A stretch of 13,454 nucleotides of DNA, taken from positions 1 through 13,454 of the forward strand of contig CAYFHQ010000103.1 in assembly GCA_964342805.1 (NCBI GenBank), read 5' to 3'. The notes beneath the pieces are model-generated. The model did not search any database, had not been told where the DNA came from, and worked only from the letters and a program-made list of their open reading frames with translations. Numbering within the stretch: position 1 is the first letter of the stretch; every line of letters starts with the position of its first letter. This DNA is from CAYFHQ01 sp964342805 (GTDB lineage: Bacteria; Bacillota; Clostridia; Peptostreptococcales; Acidaminobacteraceae). Position numbers and translations under genes: made by a program. Shown here one piece after another: positions 1 to 5,401 of this stretch.

Positions 1-51
1 CTTGACCCCCTGCGTGCAAGGCAGGTGCTCTCCCAACTGAGCTATACCCCC
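1..51 (-). tRNA. tRNA-Ala (UGC), partial
   Basis: Read on the minus strand, a tRNA begins at 51 with a GGGGGTA acceptor strand, TA at positions 8-9 and a GCTCAGTTGGGAGAGC D-arm. The anticodon arm is CCTGC-CTTGCAC-GCAGG, giving anticodon TGC (alanine). The gene leaves the window in the variable/T-arm region, so the 3' end is missing. It follows the tRNA-Leu gene after a 4-nt spacer and is surely transcribed with it. Confidence 0.95.
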
Positions 52-55
52 GGGT

Positions 56-141
56 TGGTGCGGATGGCGGGATTTGAACCCGCACGAGCGATTGCTCACT
101 ACCCCCTCAAGATAGCGTGTCTGCCGTTCCACCACATCCGC
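56..141 (-). tRNA. tRNA-Leu (GAG)
   Basis: Minus-strand class II tRNA of 86 nt with the CCA end encoded (56-58). The acceptor halves GCGGATG and CATCCGC pair fully. The anticodon arm is CTATC-TTGAGGG-GGTAG, giving anticodon GAG, which reads CUC/CUU leucine codons. A long variable arm (GAGC-AATC-GCTC) and a GCGGG-TTCAAAT-CCCGC T-arm confirm the leucine class. It is the first gene of a minus-strand tRNA transcript that continues into tRNA-Ala. Confidence 0.97.
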
Positions 142-178
142 TGATTTCAATTGGTGCGTCGCTTTTGGCGACTACTTC

Positions 179-207
179 ATATTAAAGGATTGATACTTGG
201 ATGTCAA
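179..207 (-). promoter_or_regulatory. Promoter of the tRNA-Leu/tRNA-Ala transcript
   Basis: On the minus strand TTGACA (207-202) is followed by a 17-nt spacer and TAATAT (184-179). The predicted start near 172 puts the first nucleotides of the transcript in a short hairpin (GTCGC/GCGAC, 172-158) ahead of the mature tRNA-Leu 5' end at 141. This is a near-consensus housekeeping promoter at the right distance for a tRNA operon. Confidence 0.85.
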
Positions 208-245
208 TAGGATTACAGGATTTTTTTCTTCTGTGCATTCCAGTG

Positions 246-251
246 TATAAT
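246..251 (+). promoter_or_regulatory. Likely -10 element for the zinc-ribbon gene
   Basis: A perfect TATAAT lies 36 nt before the chosen TTG start. The -35 position 17 nt upstream is only a T-rich stretch (about 223-228), so the promoter is plausible but incomplete. It is divergent to the tRNA promoter. Confidence 0.5.
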
Positions 252-287
252 GGGGTATAACAATGGATAGAGTAGGAGGTGACCAGT

Positions 288-503
288 TTGCAATGTAGAC
301 GGTGTGAAAAACTGACCAGCGAATTGGAGAATGGTTATTGTTCGGAATGCCAGCAAAAGAACCGGACTGACTTAAAAATTATACGTGATTACATCGAAAC
401 CCACCGGGGTGCCAATGCCATGGACATTTCTCTGGAGACTGGAATTCCCCTACGGGTAATTAATCGACTGCTAAAAGAAGACTCCTTGTATATCGCTGAC
501 TGA
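288..503 (+). CDS. Small zinc-ribbon / helix-turn-helix protein, YvyF-like
   Basis: A 71-residue protein starting at TTG 288. The AGGAGGTG ribosome site (274-281) sits 6 nt before that TTG, while the alternative GTG at 279 lies inside the ribosome site and cannot use it. Two CxxC pairs (C3/C6 and C18/C21) form a probable zinc ribbon. The second half (about 25-70) is a short winged-helix-like segment with 'MDISLETGIPLRVINRLLKE', which reads as a helix-turn-helix. The arrangement resembles the small flagellar-operon proteins of the YvyF type known in Bacillota, but no flagellar gene is near, so the role is open: a small regulator or an RNA/protein-binding adaptor. Family resemblance is from memory; the cysteines and start logic are seen directly. 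Confidence 0.75.
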   Translation: MQCRRCEKLTSELENGYCSECQQKNRTDLKIIRDYIETHRGANAMDISLETGIPLRVINRLLKEDSLYIAD

Positions 504-522
504 TTACAATTTTATACATGCT

Positions 523-552
523 TTGACATTGAAATGCCCTCCATGTTACCAT
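523..552 (+). promoter_or_regulatory. Extended -10 promoter of the DUF4269 gene
   Basis: TTGACA (523-528), an 18-nt spacer, then TACCAT (547-552) preceded by TG at 544-545, which gives an extended -10. The predicted start near 559 lies downstream of the ATG at 534 and just upstream of the ribosome site at 563-568, supporting a start at 576. Confidence 0.6.
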
Positions 553-575
553 TTGTACCAATGGGGGGATTTTCT

Positions 576-1181
576 ATGGGCAAATGGCATAATTGGCGTC
601 GGTATGAAAATGGAACACCCATGCAGCATAAAATGTACCAGGCGCTGGATCGGTTGCAGATTATGGACACCTTGGCACCCTGGGAACCAGTGGTGATTGG
701 GACCATTCCATTGGATATTGATATACCGGGTAGCGACATAGATATCGCACTGTATGTGGACGATTTTGACCAAGTCGAACAGGTCGTTCGCCAGCATTTT
801 TCTCAGTTTGATGGTTTTCGCTTGGAACGTCGCGTACAAACCTATCGTACCGTCTTGGTTTGTCAGTTCTTCTTCGATGGATTTGAGATTGAACTCTACG
901 GAGAAAACCGACCGACGGAGTGTCAAAATGGCTATCGACATATGGTCATTGAATCCAGGTTTTTAGACCTGGCGGGCACAAGACTTAGGGATCACATTCG
1001 CCAGTTGAAGCTGAATGGGTTAAAAACAGAGCCTGCTTTTGCTGAAGTCTTGGGCATAGAAGACGACCCCTATGATTCACTTCTCATGTATTACCACCGG
1101 AGTGATAGTGCCTACTTGAGTACACTGTCCCACTATATACAGGGAACCCAGCACCAAAAAATATCAGACACTATATCATAA
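576..1181 (+). CDS. DUF4269 family nucleotidyltransferase-like protein
   Basis: A 201-residue soluble protein. Start 576 follows a GGGGGG ribosome site (563-568) at normal spacing; an in-frame ATG at 534 lacks such a site and precedes the predicted transcript start. Residues 42-57 carry 'GTIPLDIDIPGSDIDI', the GSDxD signature of nucleotidyltransferase-fold proteins with acidic residues D54 and D56 that could bind a metal, and the 'GTIPL.I..PGSD.DI' wording is typical of DUF4269. The rest (ALYVDDFDQ, ELYGENRPTECQNGYRHM) is also consistent with that family. The substrate is unknown: the fold transfers nucleotides to RNA, drugs or proteins in other families. It is probably a single-gene unit, with its own promoter and terminator. 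Confidence 0.85.
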   Translation: MGKWHNWRRYENGTPMQHKMYQALDRLQIMDTLAPWEPVVIGTIPLDIDIPGSDIDIALYVDDFDQVEQVVRQHFSQFDGFRLERRVQTYRTVLVCQFFFDGFEIELYGENRPTECQNGYRHMVIESRFLDLAGTRLRDHIRQLKLNGLKTEPAFAEVLGIEDDPYDSLLMYYHRSDSAYLSTLSHYIQGTQHQKISDTIS

Positions 1182-1183
1182 AC

Positions 1184-1216
1184 AAAGCCGTGATTCCAAA
1201 TAGGAGTCACGGCTTT
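1184..1216. terminator. Bidirectional intrinsic terminator between convergent genes
   Basis: A 10-bp stem AAAGCCGTGA/TCACGGCTTT (1184-1193 with 1207-1216) extends inward through a T-G pair and TCC/GGA, with loop AAATA. The plus strand ends in five T; the minus strand in TTTGTTTATG, so it can also stop the YbjQ-family gene. The GCCGTGA/TCACGGC core recurs in the terminator at 9509-9542. Confidence 0.85.
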
Positions 1217-1258
1217 TTCATATTTGACACACATTGAAAATATATCTAGTAAGGTTCA

Positions 1259-1573
1259 TTACTTCAAGGAAACGGCTGTCCCATAAGCCAGGATCTCAGC
1301 AGCACCTGCTGTGACGGCTGAAGAGGCGTAACGGACATTTATAATGGCATCAGCACCCAAGGCCTTGCCTTGGTCAACCATTCGCTCATGAGCGATTTTG
1401 CGGGCTTCTGTGAGCATTTCGCTATAGCCTGTCAGCTCACCACCAATAATGCTCTTCAGTTCAGCGCCGATGTCTCGACCCAAATGTTTGGACTGGACCG
1501 TGCTCCCTTGGACCACACCCAAAGCCTCGATAATTTCTCTTCTGGGAATAAAATCTGTCGTTACTACAATCAT
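1259..1573 (-). CDS. YbjQ/UPF0145 family heavy-metal-binding-domain protein
   Basis: A 104-residue protein with the YbjQ family pattern: an N-terminal 'MIVVTTDFIPRREIIEALGVVQG', then 'GGELTGYSEMLTEARKIAHERMVDQGKALGADAIINVRY' in the middle, ending in 'AAEILAYGTAV'. YbjQ proteins form small pentameric barrels; a heavy-metal-binding role has been proposed but the function is not established. Two ATGs are adjacent; the GGAGG at 1583-1579 is 5 nt from the inner one (1573) but only 2 nt from the outer (1576), so I start at 1573, which also gives the usual MIV opening. A TATGAT at 1603-1598 on the minus strand could be its -10. It converges on the DUF4269 gene. Confidence 0.9.
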   Translation of the reverse strand: MIVVTTDFIPRREIIEALGVVQGSTVQSKHLGRDIGAELKSIIGGELTGYSEMLTEARKIAHERMVDQGKALGADAIINVRYASSAVTAGAAEILAYGTAVSLK

Positions 1574-1655
1574 CATTTCCTCCTTATCCTTACGTTCATC
1601 ATACCTTTTTTCCTAGATAGCAACCATAAAATCCATGTCTTTTTAGCAAAATGTA

Positions 1656-1684
1656 TTGAAGAAGGGGTATAATCATAATATAAT
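1656..1684 (+). promoter_or_regulatory. Promoter of the DUF3793-flavodoxin operon
   Basis: TTGAAG (1656-1661), a 17-nt spacer and a perfect TATAAT (1679-1684). The predicted start near 1691 falls inside the Fur box, the classic arrangement for repression. The transcript would have a leader of about 94 nt before the first ATG at 1785. Confidence 0.8.
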
Positions 1685-1686
1685 AT

Positions 1687-1701
1687 TGATAATCATTATC
1701 A
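1687..1701 (+). promoter_or_regulatory. fur box: Fur box (7-1-7 palindrome)
   Basis: TGATAATCATTATCA is a perfect 15-bp palindrome around a central C and fits the Bacillus Fur consensus TGATAATNATTATCA exactly. It lies 2 nt after the -10 element and covers the predicted transcription start, so iron-loaded Fur should block transcription of the two genes that follow. Confidence 0.9.
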
Positions 1702-1784
1702 CTAATAAAGATATGACAAAGACCCTTGCAATGATATGACCTAAACAGACAAGACAACTATTACACTGAAATGGACGTGATCTT

Positions 1785-2390
1785 ATGACCCCCAAGAGCA
1801 ATCGTTTTAATAATCAAGCCTGCAAGGTAGAAGGCTGTGAAGGCCACCTGCGTTGGTTGGTGGAAACCTTGAGTCCGGTAATCTTTGGCCAAAAGCCAGC
1901 AGAGATTATTTCTTATCCCAAGTACGATTGCCTCCGGTGTGAAAAGTTAGACCAGATGGAACACCATCTGGAGAACAGCATGCATCTGTCTTATCGCAAG
2001 ATCATTCAAGACAACGACCAGATCAAGGTCCTTTTTTACCATGAGGAAGCCTTGAAGGAGGTCCTCCTTGATCCAAGGGTTCGCCGTTTCCTTGCTACTA
2101 TGGGTTATCCCATGGAAGAAACCATGGAGGCGTGGTTGGACCGCCTTTGCGGCCAGATCGCTGTAGGCAAGTGTCCCGACGAAATAGGTGTTTTCTTAGG
2201 CTACCCCCTAAAAGATGTCCTGGGCTTTATGGGCCATCCATCACTCCCCCTAACCAAGGTCCAGTACTGGCGGGTATATGGGGATAGCCGTGAGTCTGAT
2301 AAAAAGTTCCAAGCCATAATGGAGAGCCGGTCTGTTATGCAGTGTATTCTCAGTGAGGACGGACTGGATTGTATTCTTCAAGCAATTTAA
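1785..2390 (+). CDS. DUF3793 family protein, Fur-controlled
   Basis: A 201-residue soluble protein without signal peptide. Residues 24-42 (WLVETLSPVIFGQKPAEII), the 'FLGYPLKDVLGF' block at 137-148 and the 'YWRVYGD' block at 161-167 are the recognisable DUF3793 features. C13/C18 and C49/C52 are present, the second as a CxxC pair that could hold metal. The family function is not known; its genes often lie beside flavodoxins and iron-uptake genes in clostridia, and here it is first in an operon with a flavodoxin behind a Fur box. A role in iron limitation or in handling a flavin/metal cofactor is inference. The ribosome site is poor (GGACGTGA just upstream), so expression may be low or controlled. 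Next gene starts 74 nt downstream. Confidence 0.85.
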   Translation: MTPKSNRFNNQACKVEGCEGHLRWLVETLSPVIFGQKPAEIISYPKYDCLRCEKLDQMEHHLENSMHLSYRKIIQDNDQIKVLFYHEEALKEVLLDPRVRRFLATMGYPMEETMEAWLDRLCGQIAVGKCPDEIGVFLGYPLKDVLGFMGHPSLPLTKVQYWRVYGDSRESDKKFQAIMESRSVMQCILSEDGLDCILQAI

Positions 2391-2464
2391 TGAACTTTTT
2401 TGAAGGATTTTGAACGACAGTCACGAATTCTACCTCTAGAACATGGGGGGAAGGAGTGACCGTA

Positions 2465-2938
2465 ATGCGGACGCTAATTATTTATTACTCAAGATCTGGA
2501 CAAACGAGGAAAGTTGCAGAGTGGTTTGTTCAAAAAGAAAAAACAGTAGTGGAAGAGATTGTAGATTTGAAGAAACGATCAGGCTTGTTTGGTTTTATTT
2601 TTGCCGGCCGGGACGCCATGGTAGGTGCCATGACCGAAATTGAGCCACTTAAAAATGATCCAACGACCTTCGATCAAATCGTTGTGGTAACACCAACGTG
2701 GGCAAGTACCATACCGCCTGCTATTCGAACCTGGCTCAATGGGGCGCGGGTGGAGAATTGCAGGGTAGGCGTCATTGCCACAGCAGGTGGCGAGCCACCC
2801 CAGCGGATATTTGAAGATATCGAGGAGTTGACCAAAATCCGTACCCAGCAACAATTGGCCCTACGGCAGGAACGAGTGAAGGATGGGAACTTCACCTATG
2901 ACCTGGAAAACTTCTGGAGTGATTTTAACATCAAGTAA
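2465..2938 (+). CDS. Flavodoxin
   Basis: A 157-residue flavodoxin-fold protein. 'YYSRSGQT' (residues 7-14) is the phosphate loop that binds FMN; 'TPTWASTIPPAIRTWL' holds the second flavin-contacting loop and 'IATAGGEPPQRIFEDIEEL' the third. 'FIFAGRDAMVG' matches the variable region of this flavodoxin group. Flavodoxins replace ferredoxin as low-potential electron carriers when iron is scarce, which agrees with the Fur box upstream of the operon. Start 2465 is preceded by AAGGAGTGA (2451-2459) at good spacing; a GTG at 2456 overlaps this site. It is the last gene of the operon, followed by a terminator. Confidence 0.92.
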   Translation: MRTLIIYYSRSGQTRKVAEWFVQKEKTVVEEIVDLKKRSGLFGFIFAGRDAMVGAMTEIEPLKNDPTTFDQIVVVTPTWASTIPPAIRTWLNGARVENCRVGVIATAGGEPPQRIFEDIEELTKIRTQQQLALRQERVKDGNFTYDLENFWSDFNIK

Positions 2939-2967
2939 GGAAGCTCTATGCAACAGGAACTGGAAAC

Positions 2968-2998
2968 AAGGGACTACTCATCAGAGTGGTCCTTTTTT
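2968..2998 (+). terminator. Intrinsic terminator of the Fur operon
   Basis: Stem GGACTACTC/GAGTGGTCC (2971-2979 with 2984-2992), 9 bp with one G-T pair, loop ATCA, then six T. It can be extended by AAG pairing into the T run. Ends the DUF3793-flavodoxin transcript. Confidence 0.9.
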
Positions 2999-3016
2999 AT
3001 GTCAGCTTGAAAAACG

Positions 3017-3028
3017 GGACATGTGTCC
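3017..3028. promoter_or_regulatory. Palindrome upstream of the nucleoside hydrolase, possible operator
   Basis: GGACA-TG-TGTCC is a 12-bp inverted repeat, 24 nt before a TATGAT (3052-3057) that may be the -10 of the nucleoside hydrolase-ribokinase operon. The -35 is not recognisable. The place fits a regulator site in the -35 to -45 zone, but nothing identifies the regulator and a short palindrome can arise by chance. Confidence 0.3.
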
Positions 3029-3111
3029 TGTTATTAGTTGCTTGCCCCTTGTATGATAAAATAGATGAAACTTAAAAGTTGAAAAATAGATCATGACCAC
3101 AGGAGAATACA

Positions 3112-4050
3112 ATGAATAAAATCATTCTAGACGTAGATACAGGTATAGACGACGCCATAGGCATCCTTCTGGCATGCGCGTCACCAGAGGTAGACATCCA
3201 GGGCATTACGACGGTTTCCGGTAATATCGACTTAGAATCCGCAACCCGTAACACCCTGCGTGTGCTTAAGCTCATAGGAAGGGACAAGGAGATCCAGGTC
3301 TACAAGGGGGCAACAAAACCCTTGGTTCGCCCAACCCGCTATGCAACGGAAATCCATGGGGCTTCTGGGCTGGCCGGTCAACTGGAAGATATTGAAGTGT
3401 CACATGACAACCCTGTTCACGCGGTGGACTTTATGATCGAAACCCTAAGGGGAAACCCCGGTCAAATTACCGTGATCATGACGGGTCCAGAAACCAACTT
3501 TGCCCTGGCCATTGCAAAGGAGCCAAGGGTAGTGGACTGGGTCAAAGAAGTCATTATCATGGGTGGGGCAGCTGATATGCTGGGCAACGAGTCACCTGTG
3601 GCGGAATTTAACATCGCCATTGACCCTGAGGCAGCTGAGCGGGTCTTCCAGTGTGGGGCCAAGGTCACCATGGTTGGGCTAGACGTAACCACCAAGGCCC
3701 TCTTGACCCAGGATGACGCCAAGAGGGTCAAGGACCCCAAGGTTAGAGACTTTGTGGCAGGTGCGACCTATGACTATATGATGCGGTTCAACGCGAAAAA
3801 GGGCATTGAAGCCTGCTCTATGCATGATCCCCTGGCGGTTTGTATGGCCATCGACCCCAAGTTTGTAAAGACCCTCCACCGCTTTGTTGGGGTGGAAACC
3901 CAGAGTGTCTACTGTGATGGCATGACGGTTTGTGACTTTGACAATCGGTGGGGAAAAGAGCCCAATGTCCATGTAGCCATGGAAGTAGAAGCCAGAAACT
4001 TCATTGATTTTCTAGTAGACCGACTATCCAGCCTGACGGCTGCCCTATAG
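3112..4050 (+). CDS. Ribonucleoside hydrolase (IU-nucleoside hydrolase family)
   Basis: A 312-residue enzyme that splits the N-glycosidic bond of nucleosides to free base and ribose. 'DVDTGIDDA' (7-15) is the family's calcium/ribose-binding aspartate cluster. 'IHGASGLAG' (81-89), 'GPETN' (125-129; GPLTN in most members), 'FNIAIDPEAA' (166-175) and 'HDPLAV' (238-243, with the active-site histidine) follow in the usual order. Length is typical and no signal peptide is seen, so it is cytoplasmic. Pyrimidine or purine preference cannot be told from these motifs. Start ATG 3112 has AGGAGA (3101-3106) upstream. The ribokinase gene starts 9 nt after its stop, so the pair would salvage nucleosides to base plus ribose 5-phosphate. 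Confidence 0.93.
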   Translation: MNKIILDVDTGIDDAIGILLACASPEVDIQGITTVSGNIDLESATRNTLRVLKLIGRDKEIQVYKGATKPLVRPTRYATEIHGASGLAGQLEDIEVSHDNPVHAVDFMIETLRGNPGQITVIMTGPETNFALAIAKEPRVVDWVKEVIIMGGAADMLGNESPVAEFNIAIDPEAAERVFQCGAKVTMVGLDVTTKALLTQDDAKRVKDPKVRDFVAGATYDYMMRFNAKKGIEACSMHDPLAVCMAIDPKFVKTLHRFVGVETQSVYCDGMTVCDFDNRWGKEPNVHVAMEVEARNFIDFLVDRLSSLTAAL

Positions 4051-4059
4051 GAGAAAACC

Positions 4060-4959
4060 ATGAAAACAGCTAAAATTCTTGTAATTGGGTCCATCAATAT
4101 GGACCTGGTCACAGAAGTACCCCATATGCCCCTGCCAGGGGAAACCATCCATTCCTCCGGTTTTCATATGATTCCTGGCGGCAAGGGGATGAATCAGGCC
4201 GTAGCGGCAAGACGTATGGACGCCCATGTCACCTTTATTGGCCGTGTGGGTGGGGACATCTATGGACAAGCCCTCATGCAACAGTTCGATGGCGAGCAAA
4301 TTGATCGGTCCCACGTGACCGTCGACAAGGGCGCATCTTCTGGATTGGCCTTTATTAACGTGGACAGTAGCGGGGAGAATTCCATTGTCCTCCATAGTGG
4401 TGCCAATGGCCGGGTTAATAAGTCAGACATCGACCACCACAAGGGGATCCTGCAAGAAGCAGACCTGGTGGTCCTACAGCTGGAAATCCCCAAGCCGGTG
4501 GTGGAGTATACGGTCAAGCTGTGTAAGCGCCTGGGGGTGCCTGTTCTCTTGAACCCGGCTCCTGCCATCACCTTGACCGCAGAAGTCTTTACGGGACTGG
4601 ACTATATTGTTCTTAATGAAATCGAAGGGGAGCAAATGACAGGGGTACCTGCATCAAGTCCCAAGAAAATCCTCAGCGAACTCCACCAGATGGGGGTAAA
4701 GAATGCGATTTTAACTTTGGGTGCAGACGGGGTCTATTTCTCTGAGGGTGGAAACATGAGCAAACTGCCTTCGAGAAAGGTGGAAGTGGTGGACACCACC
4801 GCCGCTGGGGACACCTTTGTGGGAACATTCGCTGTTTTCATTTCAGAAGGGTTTTCTTTTAGTGAAGCGGTCCAAAAGGGCATAGATGCAGCCTCTAAGA
4901 CGGTTGGGAAACTGGGTGCCCAGTCATCTATACCAAAAAGGGATGAAATATTTTTTTAA
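4060..4959 (+). CDS. rbsK: Ribokinase
   Basis: A 299-residue PfkB-family sugar kinase that phosphorylates D-ribose at O5 with ATP. 'GSINMDLV' (10-17), 'GGKGMNQAVAA' (40-50, sugar-binding signature), 'NPAPA' (165-169), 'NE' (186-187) and the C-terminal signature 'DTTAAGDTF' (245-253, catalytic base D251) are all present and ordered as in ribokinase. Start ATG 4060 follows TAGGAG (4048-4053), which overlaps the stop codon of the nucleoside hydrolase, so the two are translationally close and co-transcribed. The substrate is most likely the ribose freed by that hydrolase: no rbs transporter gene is next to it. Deoxyribose or another pentose cannot be ruled out. Confidence 0.92.
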   Translation: MKTAKILVIGSINMDLVTEVPHMPLPGETIHSSGFHMIPGGKGMNQAVAARRMDAHVTFIGRVGGDIYGQALMQQFDGEQIDRSHVTVDKGASSGLAFINVDSSGENSIVLHSGANGRVNKSDIDHHKGILQEADLVVLQLEIPKPVVEYTVKLCKRLGVPVLLNPAPAITLTAEVFTGLDYIVLNEIEGEQMTGVPASSPKKILSELHQMGVKNAILTLGADGVYFSEGGNMSKLPSRKVEVVDTTAAGDTFVGTFAVFISEGFSFSEAVQKGIDAASKTVGKLGAQSSIPKRDEIFF

Positions 4960-4965
4960 ATCCTG

Positions 4966-4994
4966 TTGACAGACTCGGAATTGATCGTTATAAT
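4966..4994 (+). promoter_or_regulatory. Consensus promoter of the cysK-cysE T-box operon
   Basis: TTGACA (4966-4971), exactly 17 nt, TATAAT (4989-4994): both hexamers perfect. It begins 7 nt after the ribokinase stop. A strong constitutive promoter fits control by attenuation in the leader rather than by a repressor. Confidence 0.93.
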
Positions 4995-5000
4995 CAAAAC

Positions 5001-5271
5001 AAATCGAAATACCCAACTAAATTAGTCGGAAATGCTTTGACGATGGAAAGTAACCTTAGGCGTTATTCAAGAGAGGAAGCGGTGCTGCGAGCTTCCATAA
5101 CAAGTCTGGTGAAGTGCCCATTTGAGCTTCGCACCGAATAGAGTAGGCTGCGACGGAATTCTCCCGTTATAGAGACAGGACATGGTTGTGTCTGAATAAG
5201 AGGGTAACAAGTAGAGTGGAACCGCGGAGTATAGACTTCGTCTCTAAGGATTTAGAGATGGAGTCTTTTTT
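5001..5271 (+). promoter_or_regulatory. T-box: T-box riboswitch responding to tRNA-Cys
   Basis: Leader RNA that senses uncharged tRNA and controls transcription of cysK-cysE. The Stem I apical part has AGAGAG (5070-5075) and GGTGCTGCGAG; its 3' side contains GAAG-TGC-CCATTTGAG with the specifier TGC at 5115-5117, a cysteine codon. The T-box AGAGTGGAACCGCGG is at 5213-5227. The bulge starts with TGGA (5217-5220), where the usual TGGT reads TGGA: this pairs with an UCCA end, i.e. discriminator U, the base known for tRNA-Cys. The antiterminator is AGAG-[TGGAACC]-GCGGA (5213-5228) pairing with TTCGT-CTCT (5237-5245); the same 3' half forms the terminator stem. Specifier and bulge agree independently on cysteine. 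Confidence 0.95.
5234..5271 (+). terminator. Regulated terminator of the T-box
   Basis: A 14-bp stem (5234-5247 with 5252-5265, starting GACTTCG and ending GGAGTC), loop GGAT, followed by six T. It forms when charged tRNA-Cys fails to stabilise the antiterminator. Confidence 0.93.
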
Positions 5272-5401
5272 GTATAAAAATTTCCGTCCGTTTGTAGAGC
5301 TGCAGATCTACGACGCCACAGTGTCCCCCACAACCAAGTAGGATGTGCCCTTGCACAGTTATGACGTTGAACACTTTGGAGACGCACGTAGGAGGTCTAT
5401 G
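5272..5401 (+). other. Unusually long spacer between T-box terminator and cysK
   Basis: About 130 nt lie between the T-box terminator and the cysK start codon. They contain an 18-nt near-palindrome (5294-5311, GTAGA/TCTAC arms around CTGCAG) able to fold as a hairpin, without a T run. The cysK frame stays open back to GTG 5345, but that codon has no ribosome site. I see no second promoter or terminator. Confidence 0.5.

Noticed and set aside
56..207. tRNA genes as integration site of a mobile element
   Set aside because: No integrase gene and no repeat of the tRNA 3' end elsewhere in the window was noticed; the neighbours look chromosomal.
546..941. Open frame of 131 codons opposite the DUF4269 gene
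   Set aside because: No ribosome site and no family resemblance; the plus-strand frame carries the GSDxD signature and has promoter and terminator.
1370..1672. Open plus-strand frame across the YbjQ-family gene and the next promoter
   Set aside because: Antisense to a well-recognised family member, and it would end inside the Fur-controlled promoter; no ribosome site.
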